A stretch of 64,000 nt of DNA from Nitrosotalea devaniterrae (GCA_900065925.1 LN890280.1:1542451-1606450), one strand, 5' to 3'; positions 34,341 to 44,138 are shown, counted from the first letter of the stretch. A program made the numbers and translations. Notes: generated by a model not told the origin, from the letters alone.

Positions 34341-35810
34341 TTAGGCTTTGTTTTTTATCAAAGCGTTCAGGTCATTCTCCAAACTTTCAATTGCCTCCCT
34401 TACCTCATTTGTCCTCTTACGAGTTCCTATTGTATAGGCTTGAATTTTCCTTTTCCTGTCCGTAATCATTCTTTGCTGCTCATGTTTACCAGAAGATCCT
34501 TGCGACCTTCTTGTGTCAAGTGATGATTCAGGAGTAGTAGACTGGATAATTTTGTAGAGATCTTTTGCACTAATTTCGTTAGATGGAATTGTTTCTTTTA
34601 CTTCTGATATAGATAAGTCGGTTAGAGATTTTTTTGAATTTGCTGCTATTTGTACTAAATGCCCAACTATTTTATGCGATACCCTAAACGGTATTCCTTT
34701 TCTTACCAGATGCTCTGCAATATCAAGAGAGATTGAAAATCCACCATCTATTGCCTGTCGCATTTTTTTCTCGTTTACAGTCATGGTCTTAAGAAGCGAG
34801 TTGATCACAAGTAATGATGATATAACTATCTTAGAGGTAGGCCAGATCGAGACCTTGATTTGCTGTAGATCTCTGTTGTATCCAGATGGCAAGCCCTTTA
34901 GATTTGACAGTATTGCCATTTGGTATCCTATTACCTGTGCAGTTTTACCACGGATTAGCTCAAGAATATCAGGATTTTTCTTCTGCGGCATGACACTTGA
35001 TGTAGAAGTGAATTTATCAGATAGTTCTAGAAAAGAAAATTCTGAAGTAGACCAGATGATAAAATCTTCTGCTATTCTACTCAGATTTGTCATCAATATA
35101 GAAGAGTTTCCCACATATTCTGCTACAAAATCTCTTGATGATGTTGCGTCAATAGAATTTTCCACGAGCCCCTTGAACCCAAGCAGTTTTGCAGTAGATT
35201 GTCGGTTAATTGGAATACTTGTACCTCCCACTGGACCTGCGCCAAGTGGAGATTCATTTACTCGTCCATATGAAACATAGAATCTGTCAAGATCTCGAAA
35301 GAGTGCATCAGAGTATGCTAGAAGAAAGTGAGAGAACAATCCAACTTGTGCTTGTTGGAGATGCGTATACAACGGCATTATGGCATTTTGATACTTTTCC
35401 GCTAGTTGTATGAGTGTAGAAATAACCTCATTTAGACAAAAACATACAATGTTGATATCATCTCGTATCTTCATGCGTATGTCAAGTGTGACTTGATCAT
35501 TTCTTGAGCGTGCAGTATGCATCTTGCCACCAGCTTCTTTTCCAGCTTTTTTTATTACTAGAGATTCAATTAGTTCATGAATGTCTTCGGCTTCAGATTT
35601 TTCAGAAAAGTTTTCTTTTTTGAGTTTCTCTAACGCACCAAGAATCTTTTCTGCGTCAGATTTTGTAATGATTTTGTTTTCCAAAAGCATCAAAGTATGA
35701 GCCTGACTTCCAAGTATGTCATATAGTGCAATTTGAAAATCATCTGAAATGGACGAAAGAAATTCTAATGTGTTTTCATCTAGTTTTCCTTCTAATCTAG
35801 ATCTGTACAT
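34341..35810 (-). CDS. argH: Argininosuccinate lyase
   Basis: About 489 residues from the ATG MYRSRLEGKLD; an earlier start would add eleven residues. It carries the fumarase/aspartase-superfamily signature SSVMPQKKNPD, with the catalytic serine loop, plus HTARSRNDQVTLDIRM, typical of ArgH. It splits argininosuccinate into arginine and fumarate. A basic tail (RKRKIQAYTIGTRKRTNEV) is longer than usual and fits poorly to the family. Confidence 0.92.
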   Translation of the reverse strand: MYRSRLEGKLDENTLEFLSSISDDFQIALYDILGSQAHTLMLLENKIITKSDAEKILGALEKLKKENFSEKSEAEDIHELIESLVIKKAGKEAGGKMHTARSRNDQVTLDIRMKIRDDINIVCFCLNEVISTLIQLAEKYQNAIMPLYTHLQQAQVGLFSHFLLAYSDALFRDLDRFYVSYGRVNESPLGAGPVGGTSIPINRQSTAKLLGFKGLVENSIDATSSRDFVAEYVGNSSILMTNLSRIAEDFIIWSTSEFSFLELSDKFTSTSSVMPQKKNPDILELIRGKTAQVIGYQMAILSNLKGLPSGYNRDLQQIKVSIWPTSKIVISSLLVINSLLKTMTVNEKKMRQAIDGGFSISLDIAEHLVRKGIPFRVSHKIVGHLVQIAANSKKSLTDLSISEVKETIPSNEISAKDLYKIIQSTTPESSLDTRRSQGSSGKHEQQRMITDRKRKIQAYTIGTRKRTNEVREAIESLENDLNALIKNKA

Positions 35811-35860
35811 CAATTTAGGAAATAGAATGGTTATATATAGCATAGACGCTTTTTTGATTT

Positions 35861-36181
35861 ATGTCACAGGCATCTCAAGACCTGAGAAGACAAATTTTTG
35901 ATGAACTAACAAAAGTAGTTGATCCAGAAATAAATGTCTCAATAATGGAGCTTGAACTAGTTGATAATATCGACATTACAGGATCTGAAGTTAAAATTGA
36001 CATTCACTTGACCAGTCCATTTTGTCCAGCAATATTTGGATTCAAGATTGCACAAGACGTACATGACAACTTGCTTAAGATAGATGGCATCAATGATGTA
36101 AAAGTAAACGTTTCAAATCATTTCATGGCAGAAGCCATAAACAATCAAGTAAACACAAGTAAAAATCCCAAAAAGCCTTAG
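35861..36181 (+). CDS. MIP18/SufT-like iron-sulfur assembly protein (DUF59)
   Basis: A 106-residue protein with the DUF59 pattern: VVDPEINVSIMELELVDNI and TSPFCPAIFGF, which holds the single conserved cysteine. Such proteins help deliver or mature iron-sulfur clusters. It converges on the succinate dehydrogenase operon, whose SdhB subunit needs such clusters, but that link is only positional. Confidence 0.85.
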   Translation: MSQASQDLRRQIFDELTKVVDPEINVSIMELELVDNIDITGSEVKIDIHLTSPFCPAIFGFKIAQDVHDNLLKIDGINDVKVNVSNHFMAEAINNQVNTSKNPKKP

Positions 36182-36185
36182 AATA

Positions 36186-36959
36186 TTATTTTCTAAATCC
36201 TAAGAGATATCCCCTAAGCAATTGTATTGCCATTGCGGGGTCTACACCTTTTGGACAAACCTGACTACAAGATCCAGCAAAGTGACATCTCCATATTCCA
36301 TGAGAGTCATCCACAATCTTTAGTCTCTCATCTTTTCCCTTATCTCGGTTATCTGCCACATATCGATAGGCCTGTGCAAGTCCCTGCGGACCAATAAATG
36401 ATGTATCAGTAGCCATTGTTGGACATGCGGAGTTACATAGACCACATTTGATACAGTAAGAGAACTGGAGATATTTTTCAAGATCTTGTGGTGTTTGTAT
36501 AAATTCCTTAGATTCTGGGGTTACTTCGGAATCTTCTCTTATGATAAATGGCTTCATTTTTTTGTGATTTGAAATTAGTTGTTTAAAGTCAACCGCGAGA
36601 TCCCTAATTATTGGAAAGTTATTCATGGGTTCAACGGTTACAACGTTTGAGTTTAATTCTGAAATCTTTGTGTAACAAGCAAGAGCTGGCTTTCCATTAA
36701 TTTTCATTCCACAAGAACCACATGATGCCTGTCTGCAAGAATACCTTACTGCTACAGAATGATCAAAATTTTGTTTTACATACAATATTGCTTCTAAAAC
36801 AGTAGTCCATTTTTGAACCGGAATTTGAAATTCAGAAAAGGCAGCTTCTTGTCCTTCGGATGGATTTGATCTAGATATCCTCAGAGTAATAGTATTTGGC
36901 TGACCAGTGATTTTTGTTTTTGATTCTTCAGATGGTTTTGGTACAGCTACAACTGCCAT
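36186..36959 (-). CDS. sdhB: Succinate dehydrogenase iron-sulfur subunit
   Basis: A 257-residue protein. An N-terminal ferredoxin domain has CRQASCGSCGMKINGKPALAC for [2Fe-2S]; the C-terminal domain has CIKCGLCNSACP and CHFAGSCSQVCPKG for the [4Fe-4S] and [3Fe-4S] clusters. It passes electrons from SdhA to quinone. It is the last gene of the SDH operon, two bases after the SdhD-type gene. Confidence 0.95.
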   Translation of the reverse strand: MAVVAVPKPSEESKTKITGQPNTITLRISRSNPSEGQEAAFSEFQIPVQKWTTVLEAILYVKQNFDHSVAVRYSCRQASCGSCGMKINGKPALACYTKISELNSNVVTVEPMNNFPIIRDLAVDFKQLISNHKKMKPFIIREDSEVTPESKEFIQTPQDLEKYLQFSYCIKCGLCNSACPTMATDTSFIGPQGLAQAYRYVADNRDKGKDERLKIVDDSHGIWRCHFAGSCSQVCPKGVDPAMAIQLLRGYLLGFRK

Positions 36960-36961
36960 GT

Positions 36962-37306
36962 CTAAGAAACCCCCATTCCAGCCATCAATATAGTTCTTGA
37001 GCCATAAGCAATCAATATTGCCATTGCTGCAAGAGATCCATAGTTTATCATTTTTTCATATGTTGAACCTTGTTTCAGTTCTAAGAGAATTACTCTGAGA
37101 CCATTGAAGCCATGTACTGAAAGCAAGATCAATAGAACTTCTAACATAAGTGCATATGGAAGAAAGTGATAGTTTGCAATGACATTTTGATATTGTAATG
37201 AATCAGAAAATTTTTGTGACATTCTCATTAGTATATGCACTGCTACAAGTGCTACAGCTCCCAGTGCTGTTCCATAATGTATTTTCATGATAATGCTTTC
37301 TCTCAT
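36962..37306 (-). CDS. sdhD: Succinate dehydrogenase membrane anchor (SdhD type)
   Basis: About 114 residues from ATG MRESIIMKIHYGTALGAVALV, with three hydrophobic helices and histidines in helices one and two suitable for haem or quinone. The frame is open ten codons further upstream but would overlap the preceding gene. It follows the SdhC-type gene by one base. The family assignment rests on position and membrane profile. Confidence 0.8.
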   Translation of the reverse strand: MRESIIMKIHYGTALGAVALVAVHILMRMSQKFSDSLQYQNVIANYHFLPYALMLEVLLILLSVHGFNGLRVILLELKQGSTYEKMINYGSLAAMAILIAYGSRTILMAGMGVS

Positions 37307-37307
37307 T

Positions 37308-37742
37308 TTAATCACCAAATAGTACTGATGCACCATACATCATGGCTAATGCTGCAAGAGCAATAGATACCCAGATGCAAAGTCTTTGTTTGTAGTTAAG
37401 CGATGCTGCTTTGTATGGATATTCAGGTTGACCAGGTTTTCCAACGCCTATACCTCCATGACCAAGCATGACACGTACACCATTTACAGTATGAAATACA
37501 CACATACCAATTACCAATGTCAGGAAGATATGGCCTTGTGGTGTCTGTGTGAATTCCAGCATTTTGTCCCATGCTATTTTTCCATTAACAATCGTACTTG
37601 TTTCATAAATATGACCTATCAAATATGCAAGTAATCCAAGTCCTGTCAGTCGCTGTAACCAATATGCGACTCGCTCTATCCCATAGCGAGTCGGATTTGC
37701 CATTCCCTTTATGCCTTCACGGTTTGACAATCTTTCTGCCAC
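37308..37742 (-). CDS. sdhC: Succinate dehydrogenase membrane anchor (SdhC type)
   Basis: A 144-residue protein with three or four hydrophobic helices. It contains RVAYWLQRLTGLGLLAYLIGHIYE, whose R..TG..H pattern is typical of the SdhC cytochrome b556 family, and a second histidine in VFHTVNGVRVMLGH. It starts at the SdhA stop codon. It anchors the dehydrogenase and bears the quinone site. Confidence 0.88.
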   Translation of the reverse strand: MAERLSNREGIKGMANPTRYGIERVAYWLQRLTGLGLLAYLIGHIYETSTIVNGKIAWDKMLEFTQTPQGHIFLTLVIGMCVFHTVNGVRVMLGHGGIGVGKPGQPEYPYKAASLNYKQRLCIWVSIALAALAMMYGASVLFGD

Positions 37743-39454
37743 TAGTATTTCCTCTCCACTGGCTTGTATTTAGTGATAGTTACTGGATATGTCTTAAGAA
37801 CTGGCTCCTTAGTATCATAGTAAACAAGAGTGTGATGTAGAAAGTTCTTGTCATCTCTATCAGGATAGTCAACTCTAGCATGTGCTCCTCGAGATTCCTT
37901 TCTTGCAATTGCGCCCATTAGAATAACTTCGGCAACACGAAACATTGAATCAAGTTCCATGACATTTGAAAAGTTTGTGTTATACTCTTTGGCTTTATCA
38001 TCAACATGTTTCCAAGTTTTTTGTTGTAGTTGTTTTACTTGTTTTAGTCCCTCAACCAGATCGCTTTCAGTCCTAAAGACATAAGCTTTTGAATTCATTA
38101 TATCAGTTAATTCTTGGCGTGCTTCATACGGATTTACACTTCCACTTCCCCTAAAGATTCCATCATAGATTCTCTTTTCTTCAGTAGATATCAGATGCAT
38201 TGGGAAAGGTGGCGGTGATTTATCTTCAAGGATATATTTTGCAGCCAGTTCTCCTGTGATCTTTCCCCATACAAGACATTCAGCTGTTGAGTTTGCTCCC
38301 AACCTATTTGCTCCATGAACACTGTTACATGCAACTTCTCCAGCTGCCCATATTCCTTGTATTTCTGTAGCACCATCTATGTTTGTATGAATTCCACCCA
38401 TCATGTAATGACATACCGGTCTTACATCAATTGGCTCAGTGATTGGATCTACACCAGAGAATTTTAGTGAGATTTCCCTTATTGCAGGTAATTTTCCTAT
38501 GAGTACTTCTTTACCAAGATGTGTGAGATCTAATTTTAGACATTCTACACCCGTTTCGTTTTTGAAACCCCTACCTTCATTAATTTCTGTCATCATTGCA
38601 CGCGAAACAACATCTCTTGAAGCAAGCTCAAGTTTTGTTGGTGCATATTTTTTCATAAATCTCTCCCCATCCTTGTTTATCAAATATCCTCCCTCACCTC
38701 TAGCACCCTCCGTAATCAGAATTCCAGAGGGCAATATTCCAGTAGGATGAAACTGGACAAATTCCATGTCTTTTAGTGCCATTCCAGCACGATAAGCCAT
38801 ATCCAATCCATCAGGAGTTGAAGCTAGTGCATAAGTTGAAAAACTGTAGACTCGTCCAGCTCCACCAGTTGCAATGATCAACGCTTTTGCCTTGAATGTG
38901 TAAAAGTTACCATTTGCAAGCTCGATTGCGGTAATCCCACAGAAACGTTGACCATCATGTATTACAGACGTAACAAACCATTCATTGTAAAATTCGATAT
39001 TATCAAATTTCTGGCAAGTATCATACAATGTTTGCATCTCATAAAATCCGACTTTATCTTGAGCATATGTAGCACGGTTAAAGCTGTAACCTCCAAAGGC
39101 TCTCTGGCCAATTCTTCCATCCTCTCTTCTTGACCATGGCATTCCCCAATGTTCAAGTTGGTATACTTCAGATGGCATTTCTTGAACAAGTCTTTCAATA
39201 ACGTCTTGGTCTCCCAGAAAATCACTTCCCTTTACAGTATCATAAACATGAGATTCAAGAGAATCGCCTTCTTCAGGATATAGTACTGCGGCGGTTCCAC
39301 CTTCAGCAGATACAGAATGAGAACGCATGACTTGAAGTTTTGAAATAACTCCAATCTTGATCTTTGAGCTTACTTTTGCTGCTTGAATTGCGGCTCTAAG
39401 ACCAGCAAGGCCAGAACCTACTATCAAGAGATCAAGTTCTATGCTGTTGACCAT
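37742..39454 (-). CDS. sdhA: Succinate dehydrogenase flavoprotein subunit
   Basis: About 570 residues from the ATG MVNSIELDLLIVGSGLAGLRAA, whose GxGxxG motif binds FAD; an upstream start at 39508 would add an atypical tail. The flavin-linked histidine lies in RSHSVSAEGGTAAV. The catalytic HPTGI and RPVCHYMMGGIHTN are also present. It oxidises succinate in the TCA cycle. First gene of the operon SdhA-C-D-B. Confidence 0.96.
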   Translation of the reverse strand: MVNSIELDLLIVGSGLAGLRAAIQAAKVSSKIKIGVISKLQVMRSHSVSAEGGTAAVLYPEEGDSLESHVYDTVKGSDFLGDQDVIERLVQEMPSEVYQLEHWGMPWSRREDGRIGQRAFGGYSFNRATYAQDKVGFYEMQTLYDTCQKFDNIEFYNEWFVTSVIHDGQRFCGITAIELANGNFYTFKAKALIIATGGAGRVYSFSTYALASTPDGLDMAYRAGMALKDMEFVQFHPTGILPSGILITEGARGEGGYLINKDGERFMKKYAPTKLELASRDVVSRAMMTEINEGRGFKNETGVECLKLDLTHLGKEVLIGKLPAIREISLKFSGVDPITEPIDVRPVCHYMMGGIHTNIDGATEIQGIWAAGEVACNSVHGANRLGANSTAECLVWGKITGELAAKYILEDKSPPPFPMHLISTEEKRIYDGIFRGSGSVNPYEARQELTDIMNSKAYVFRTESDLVEGLKQVKQLQQKTWKHVDDKAKEYNTNFSNVMELDSMFRVAEVILMGAIARKESRGAHARVDYPDRDDKNFLHHTLVYYDTKEPVLKTYPVTITKYKPVERKY

Positions 39455-39699
39455 TATTCGACATTCTCCTTTCCAAGCTTCATAAATATGTCTTGTGAAG
39501 GATTTCAATAGGCTATATTACTATTATGACGACTAGGAACAATTTTTGATCCTTCCATATTAGAAACTTTTACTTTTCAAAGAATTTTCAAGATATTTCG
39601 CAAGTTGTTGAAAAATATTTCAATCGAAAAAAATCAAGATTTGAAAAGATATCAAATATTCACTAAGCAATAAATAATTGTAGAACAGTATAGCCGCAG

Positions 39700-40560
39700 T
39701 TGACAAGCATTAGAAAATTATTATTAGATAAATCAAAACCTCTTGTTTTCCCAGGAGTTTACGATGCAATAACTGCAAGAATAGCCCAAAAAGCAGGCTT
39801 TGAAGCAATGTTTCAAACAGGCTATGGAACATCTGCAGCACTTCTGGGCATGCCAGATTATGGTTTCATAGGATCTACAGAGACAATTGAAAATGCAAGA
39901 AGGATATGCAAGTCAGTATCTGTTCCAGTCATAGTGGATGCCGATACAGGGTATGGCAACCCATTGAGCGTATGGAAACTTGTAAATGAGTTAGAGTCAG
40001 TTGGAGCATCAGGCATATTTCTTGAAGACCAGAAGTGGCCAAAGAGATGTGGTCATATGTCCGGCAAAGAAGTAATTCCAAAAGAGGAATATGCTGAAAA
40101 ACTTCGTGCTGCAGTAGATGCTAGGAAAAATAAGGATTTCATAATTGTTGCACGTACAGATGCGCGAGCTACTGAAGGATTAGATGCCGCAATAGAGAGA
40201 GGTTTACTTTACAAAAAGATTGGAGCAGATGCCATTTTTGTGGAAGCACCAAAATCAATTGATGAAATGAGGAGGATAGGCAAAGCAATCAAAGCGCCCC
40301 TAGTTGCAAACATGATAGAAGGAGGAGCAACGCCAGTTCTTTCAGCTAACCAGTTACACAAGATGGGATTTAATCTTATTTTATACCCATTATCTGTACT
40401 TTATGCAAATACATTTGCTACATTGAAAATTCTAAAAGAATTGAAAAAAACTGGAACAACTCTGAAGCTAAAAAAATCGCTGGTGAATTTTGATGAGTTC
40501 AACAATATTGTAGATCTTTCAAAATTCAAAAAGATGGAAAATAAATACTCAACAAAATAA
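39700..40560 (+). CDS. Isocitrate lyase / PEP mutase family enzyme
   Basis: A 286-residue TIM-barrel protein from a TTG start. It has VFPGVYDAITARIAQKAGF, the metal-binding DADTGYGNP and the family loop PKRCGHMSGKEV with the active-site cysteine. Members include methylisocitrate lyase, oxaloacetate decarboxylase and phosphoenolpyruvate mutase. Length and loop resemble the methylisocitrate lyase/oxaloacetate decarboxylase branch; the reaction is not decided. Confidence 0.85.
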   Translation: MTSIRKLLLDKSKPLVFPGVYDAITARIAQKAGFEAMFQTGYGTSAALLGMPDYGFIGSTETIENARRICKSVSVPVIVDADTGYGNPLSVWKLVNELESVGASGIFLEDQKWPKRCGHMSGKEVIPKEEYAEKLRAAVDARKNKDFIIVARTDARATEGLDAAIERGLLYKKIGADAIFVEAPKSIDEMRRIGKAIKAPLVANMIEGGATPVLSANQLHKMGFNLILYPLSVLYANTFATLKILKELKKTGTTLKLKKSLVNFDEFNNIVDLSKFKKMENKYSTK

Positions 40561-40596
40561 GTTACAAAAAAGAAAAGAGTTGTTCAAGGATCCTAT

Positions 40597-40881
40597 CTAA
40601 GAGTTTGTTCGCTTTACTTCTATTTCTATAGTAGAAACATTCCTGGAGCGTCCATCTTGTGATTGCATTTGTTCTGAACCTATCTTGATGTTTCCTACGG
40701 CATAGCCAGCATTCTCTGTTTTTCGTGCAATAATCTGAGCAACGTCTACTGCGTGGCCTATACTAAGTCCTCTTGCCTTGATGAATATTTTTGGTTGATT
40801 TGCCAACTGTATGAGCGCAGAAGTAACATACGACATCAGTGGCTTTTTTCCTATGTAGATAATGTCTCTAGATTCGGACAT
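40597..40881 (-). CDS. alba: Alba chromatin protein
   Basis: A 94-residue protein opening SESRDIIYIGKKPLMSYVTSAL; this lysine-rich loop binds DNA and RNA, and the family lysine that becomes acetylated in Sulfolobus lies here. The central KARGLSIGHAVDVAQII helix is typical. It coats DNA as dimers. A TATA box is 19 bases upstream, so it is likely leaderless. Confidence 0.95.
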   Translation of the reverse strand: MSESRDIIYIGKKPLMSYVTSALIQLANQPKIFIKARGLSIGHAVDVAQIIARKTENAGYAVGNIKIGSEQMQSQDGRSRNVSTIEIEVKRTNS

Positions 40882-40900
40882 GCGCTAACTGACATTTGGG

Positions 40901-40910
40901 ATAATTTAAA
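40901..40910 (-). promoter_or_regulatory. TATA box for alba
   Basis: The minus-strand sequence tttaaattat lies 19 bases upstream of the Alba ATG, at leaderless promoter spacing. Confidence 0.5.
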
Positions 40911-40934
40911 TCTAAGAATGAAAGATTCGAGGCA

Positions 40935-41342
40935 ATGAAGTTTTTACTATCCATAATTTTTGTAATAACAATTATTGGAGCTAGTTCTGCGTACGGATAC
41001 GAAGAAACTTCAACATCAGACTTTAAGATAGTAAATTCTCTTGGTGAGGAGATAAAATCTCCAGTAGTTGACCAGCAGCTTAACTTACAAACATCGCTAA
41101 AGAACATGGGTGGAAAAAATATTGATTGGGCATACATAGTTCAAGTGATTAATTCTGACGGGGCAATTGTTGATCTTAATTATGCCACAGGATCTCTTGT
41201 AAAAAATCAAACTCTTGCTGCGGCACTTTCATGGACTCCTAGTGAAAGAGGAAATTATAAAATTGAGATATTTGTTTGGGATAATTTGCGTGACATAAAT
41301 CCACTTGCCCCCATGTCAATTCATTCGATTACCGTAACTTGA
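40935..41342 (+). CDS. Secreted protein with immunoglobulin-like fold
   Basis: A 135-residue protein. The first 21 residues (MKFLLSIIFVITIIGASSAYG) form a signal peptide. The rest is beta-rich, with LQTSLKNMGGKNIDWAYIVQVIN and SWTPSERGNYKIEIFVWD, the pattern of thaumarchaeal exported Ig-like domains. It has no cysteine. It probably acts at the cell surface; partner and job unknown. Confidence 0.65.
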   Translation: MKFLLSIIFVITIIGASSAYGYEETSTSDFKIVNSLGEEIKSPVVDQQLNLQTSLKNMGGKNIDWAYIVQVINSDGAIVDLNYATGSLVKNQTLAAALSWTPSERGNYKIEIFVWDNLRDINPLAPMSIHSITVT

Positions 41343-41347
41343 AAAAG

Positions 41348-41421
41348 TGGACCGGGTGGGATTTGAACCCACGATCTCACCCATGCCAAGGGCGTATCCT
41401 ACTAGGCTAGACGACCGGCCC
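41348..41421 (-). tRNA. tRNA-Ala(GGC)
   Basis: A 74-base cloverleaf: acceptor GGGCCGG/CCGGTCC with the G3-U70 wobble pair that marks alanine tRNA, anticodon stem CGCCC/GGGTG around TTGGCAT, T-stem GTGGG/CCCAC with loop TTCAAAT, discriminator A. No intron. It converges on the secreted-protein gene. Confidence 0.95.
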
Positions 41422-41554
41422 ATATTCAACCAGAATATTACATCTGATTTGCATTAACTTTTTTTGAGAGGTTATTAACGTTTAGTGTAAATCAAAAATT
41501 CAAGATACAAAATAACAACATAAGATATTTAACTATCTAAATCAAATTCCTCGC

Positions 41555-42397
41555 GTGGTCGTAGATAGTAAAGCAATAATTTCATACATACAAATTCAGA
41601 AAGAAGATTTAGCTGTTTTTAGATTCAAGCCAAAAGAGGGTGGAGAAGTGCCCCAATACAAGGCAGGTCAGTTTCTTACACTTGGAGCACATGTGCCAGC
41701 AGAAAATAAGATTATTCGAAGAGCATATTCAATTGCATCAAATCCAGAGAATAGAAACTATATTGAATTATACATAAGATGGGTAAGAAAACCACTTCCA
41801 GGACGCCTCACTACAGTATTATTTAGTGCAAAAGAAGGCGATGAAATAATTTGGTTAAAGCCCACTGGCCCTTTCACCATAGAAGAAAAGAAACCAGATG
41901 GGGAACCAGACAATAGAAGAATAGTTTGTCTAGGAGGCGGTACAGGTCTTGCTCCATTCCTTAGCTATGCAAAACATCTTCATGCAATAGGAAGTAAGAG
42001 AGAAATTGTAGTATACCACGGAGCCAGCTATGTTGATGAATTAGGCTACAGAGATGAATTAACCAAGCTAGAAGAAGAAAGTCTAGACAAAGGAAAGGAC
42101 AAGTGGAATTTCAGATATAGAGCTACCATTAGTAGACCAGACGAATGGTTTAACAGAACTTGGAATGGTCATAAAGGTAGAGTAGAAAGTTTCTTGCAGT
42201 CAAAAGATGGAGAAATGTCTCCACTTGAAAAGATGGTTGGTGAAAAAATTACAAAAGACAATACAGTCTTCTTCATTTGTGGTTGGCAAGGAACCATAGA
42301 TGGATGTTTAGATGTTTTGACACCAAAAGGCTTTGTCACAGAAAGAAACAAGAGAGCAGACAAGAGCTTTGAAATAAAATACGAGTCATACGGCTAG
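41555..42397 (+). CDS. Ferredoxin-NADP reductase-like flavoprotein
   Basis: A 280-residue FAD/NAD(P)-binding protein from a GTG start. The FAD motif is RAYSIAS (RxYS), followed by GRLTTVLFSAKEGDE; the NAD(P)-binding loop is CLGGGTGLAPFLSYAKHL, and FFICGWQGTIDGCLDVL corresponds to the C-terminal C/G motif. There is no ferredoxin domain. It probably exchanges electrons between NAD(P)H and ferredoxin, such as the ferredoxins at 53-54 kb. Confidence 0.88.
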   Translation: MVVDSKAIISYIQIQKEDLAVFRFKPKEGGEVPQYKAGQFLTLGAHVPAENKIIRRAYSIASNPENRNYIELYIRWVRKPLPGRLTTVLFSAKEGDEIIWLKPTGPFTIEEKKPDGEPDNRRIVCLGGGTGLAPFLSYAKHLHAIGSKREIVVYHGASYVDELGYRDELTKLEEESLDKGKDKWNFRYRATISRPDEWFNRTWNGHKGRVESFLQSKDGEMSPLEKMVGEKITKDNTVFFICGWQGTIDGCLDVLTPKGFVTERNKRADKSFEIKYESYG

Positions 42398-42444
42398 AAG
42401 TCTTCTTTGAAAGAATAATATTCTATTACTTTAGCGAGTCTTAC

Positions 42445-42518
42445 AGGGACGTAGGTTAGCTTGGTAGACTGCCAGCCTCGGGCGCTGGATGTCGTGGGTT
42501 CAAGTCCCATCGTCCCTA
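42445..42518 (+). tRNA. tRNA-Pro(CGG)
   Basis: Acceptor AGGGACG/CGTCCCT with A1-U72 closing, D-stem GGTT/GACT, anticodon stem CCAGC/GCTGG around CTCGGGC, T-stem GTGGG/CCCAT with loop TTCAAGT. The discriminator is A. The A1-U72 end was needed to complete a seven-pair acceptor. No intron. Confidence 0.93.
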
Positions 42519-42551
42519 TATTTTCAGAAGTTTCATCATAATTCCAAATAA

Positions 42552-43184
42552 ATGATTGAAATATACCACAAAAATACAGAAAGACAAGTGACAATCTCAA
42601 TTTATCTTGCGCATCTGAATCCTGTTACCAAGGCTCATGTAGAAATTATCAATGAACTAAAAAATGAAAACCAGGTAAGAGTTTTACCGGTCATATTTAT
42701 GAAAAATGGAAAAGAGCTTAACAGTAGAAGTTTTCCGTTCAGTTATGAGTTGAGAAAAAAAATGCTCAAGGCAGTATTTGGTGATAGTATTACAGTTGAA
42801 CCAAATTATGTATTCTATGCACCATTTGTAAAATACATGCCTCCAATGTTATCACCCTATTCATGGAAAATAAAAGAACAAATCCTTGATGGAATAAAAG
42901 GAGATTATTTTACGTATACTGGAGACAAAGCTGAGGGTTTTGTACTCAAACTATATGGACTGAATCCCAAAGTAGGAAAGAGAAAAGAAACTTCTGCATC
43001 ATCTGTGAAACAAAAGATGTTTGATTCAGCAATGGGAAAAGATACAGATTGGGAAAACTATGTTGAGCCAAAAATAGTGCAAATAATACGTGAGAGTTGG
43101 GATGTTGTCAAGAGATTTGCAAGTGTGGACGATCTTACATACAGGATACTAGGAATGAAATTTCCAAGTACAGGATTCTGGTAG
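42552..43184 (+). CDS. Cytidylyltransferase-like nucleotidyltransferase
   Basis: A 210-residue protein. The start ISIYLAHLNPVTKAHVEIINEL resembles the nucleotidyltransferase motif (T/S)xxxxPxHxGH, with HLNPVTKAH in place of HxGH. The end KETSASSVKQKM recalls the ISSTxIR motif of NMN adenylyltransferases. The substrate (NMN, phosphopantetheine, or a sugar phosphate alcohol) is not decided. It follows tRNA-Pro by 33 bases. Confidence 0.7.
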   Translation: MIEIYHKNTERQVTISIYLAHLNPVTKAHVEIINELKNENQVRVLPVIFMKNGKELNSRSFPFSYELRKKMLKAVFGDSITVEPNYVFYAPFVKYMPPMLSPYSWKIKEQILDGIKGDYFTYTGDKAEGFVLKLYGLNPKVGKRKETSASSVKQKMFDSAMGKDTDWENYVEPKIVQIIRESWDVVKRFASVDDLTYRILGMKFPSTGFW

Positions 43185-43220
43185 AAATAGATTAATTATA
43201 GACGGATTAGGTTTTTCAAT

Positions 43221-44138
43221 ATGAAACCTTTTGTTCCAAAATTTGTTTGGTTTGATGGTAAATTAGTAAAAGCTGAAGATGCAAAGGTTCCAGTTATGAC
43301 CCATGCCATACATTATGGAACTTCTGTTTTTGAGGGAGTACGAGGATATTGGAATTCTAAAAACTTGTATATTTTTAGACTACAAGATCATATCAAGAGA
43401 TTTAGAAATTCAGGTAAGGTATACTCAATTTCTCTGAGATTCACAGATAAGGAAATTGCTAATGCAATAATTCAAATTTGTAAGAAAAATAATGTCAAAG
43501 AATCATGTTACATAAGACCATTTTATTTTGTAGGTAAACATGGAATTAATCTTCATGTAACTGAAGATACCCCAACACATACAGTTGTAGTCATGTTTCC
43601 TTTTGGAGATCTGTTTAACAAAAATGGAATAAAGGTAGGCATATCATCTTGGAGACGAATTCATGACATTTCTACACCTCCACTTGCCAAAATGGGTGGA
43701 AATTACCTAAATTCCATACTTGCAACACAAGAATCAAAACGAAATGGTTACGATGAAGCCATATTGTTAGATCATTTAGGAAACATAAGCGAAGCACCTG
43801 GAGAAAATATCTTTATTGTAAGAGACGGAAAATTACTAACACCTCCACCAAGTTCATCAGCATTAGAAGGAATTACAAAGGATTCAGTCATCAAAATAGC
43901 AAAAGATCTGGGATACGAGACAATAGAACGTGAAATTCCTAGGACAGAGATTTATTTTGCTGAGGAGGTGTTTTTGACAGGAACTGCGGCAGAAATAACT
44001 CCAGTCATTTCAGTAGATGGTAAACGAGTTGGAGATAACAAGGTAGGAAAAATTACAGAAAACATTAGAAAGATCTATTCAGACATCACAATGGGTAAAA
44101 ACAAGAAATACTCCAAATGGGTAACACCGGTGTATTAA
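43221..44138 (+). CDS. ilvE: Branched-chain amino acid aminotransferase
   Basis: A 305-residue fold-type IV PLP enzyme. It has HAIHYGTSVFEGVRGYW, the PLP lysine in AKMGGNYLNS and the phosphate-binding EAPGENIFIVRDGK, with SALEGITKDSVI and EEVFLTGTAAEI. It makes leucine, isoleucine and valine. The gene ends one base before the oxidoreductase gene, so it may share its transcript. Confidence 0.93.
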   Translation: MKPFVPKFVWFDGKLVKAEDAKVPVMTHAIHYGTSVFEGVRGYWNSKNLYIFRLQDHIKRFRNSGKVYSISLRFTDKEIANAIIQICKKNNVKESCYIRPFYFVGKHGINLHVTEDTPTHTVVVMFPFGDLFNKNGIKVGISSWRRIHDISTPPLAKMGGNYLNSILATQESKRNGYDEAILLDHLGNISEAPGENIFIVRDGKLLTPPPSSSALEGITKDSVIKIAKDLGYETIEREIPRTEIYFAEEVFLTGTAAEITPVISVDGKRVGDNKVGKITENIRKIYSDITMGKNKKYSKWVTPVY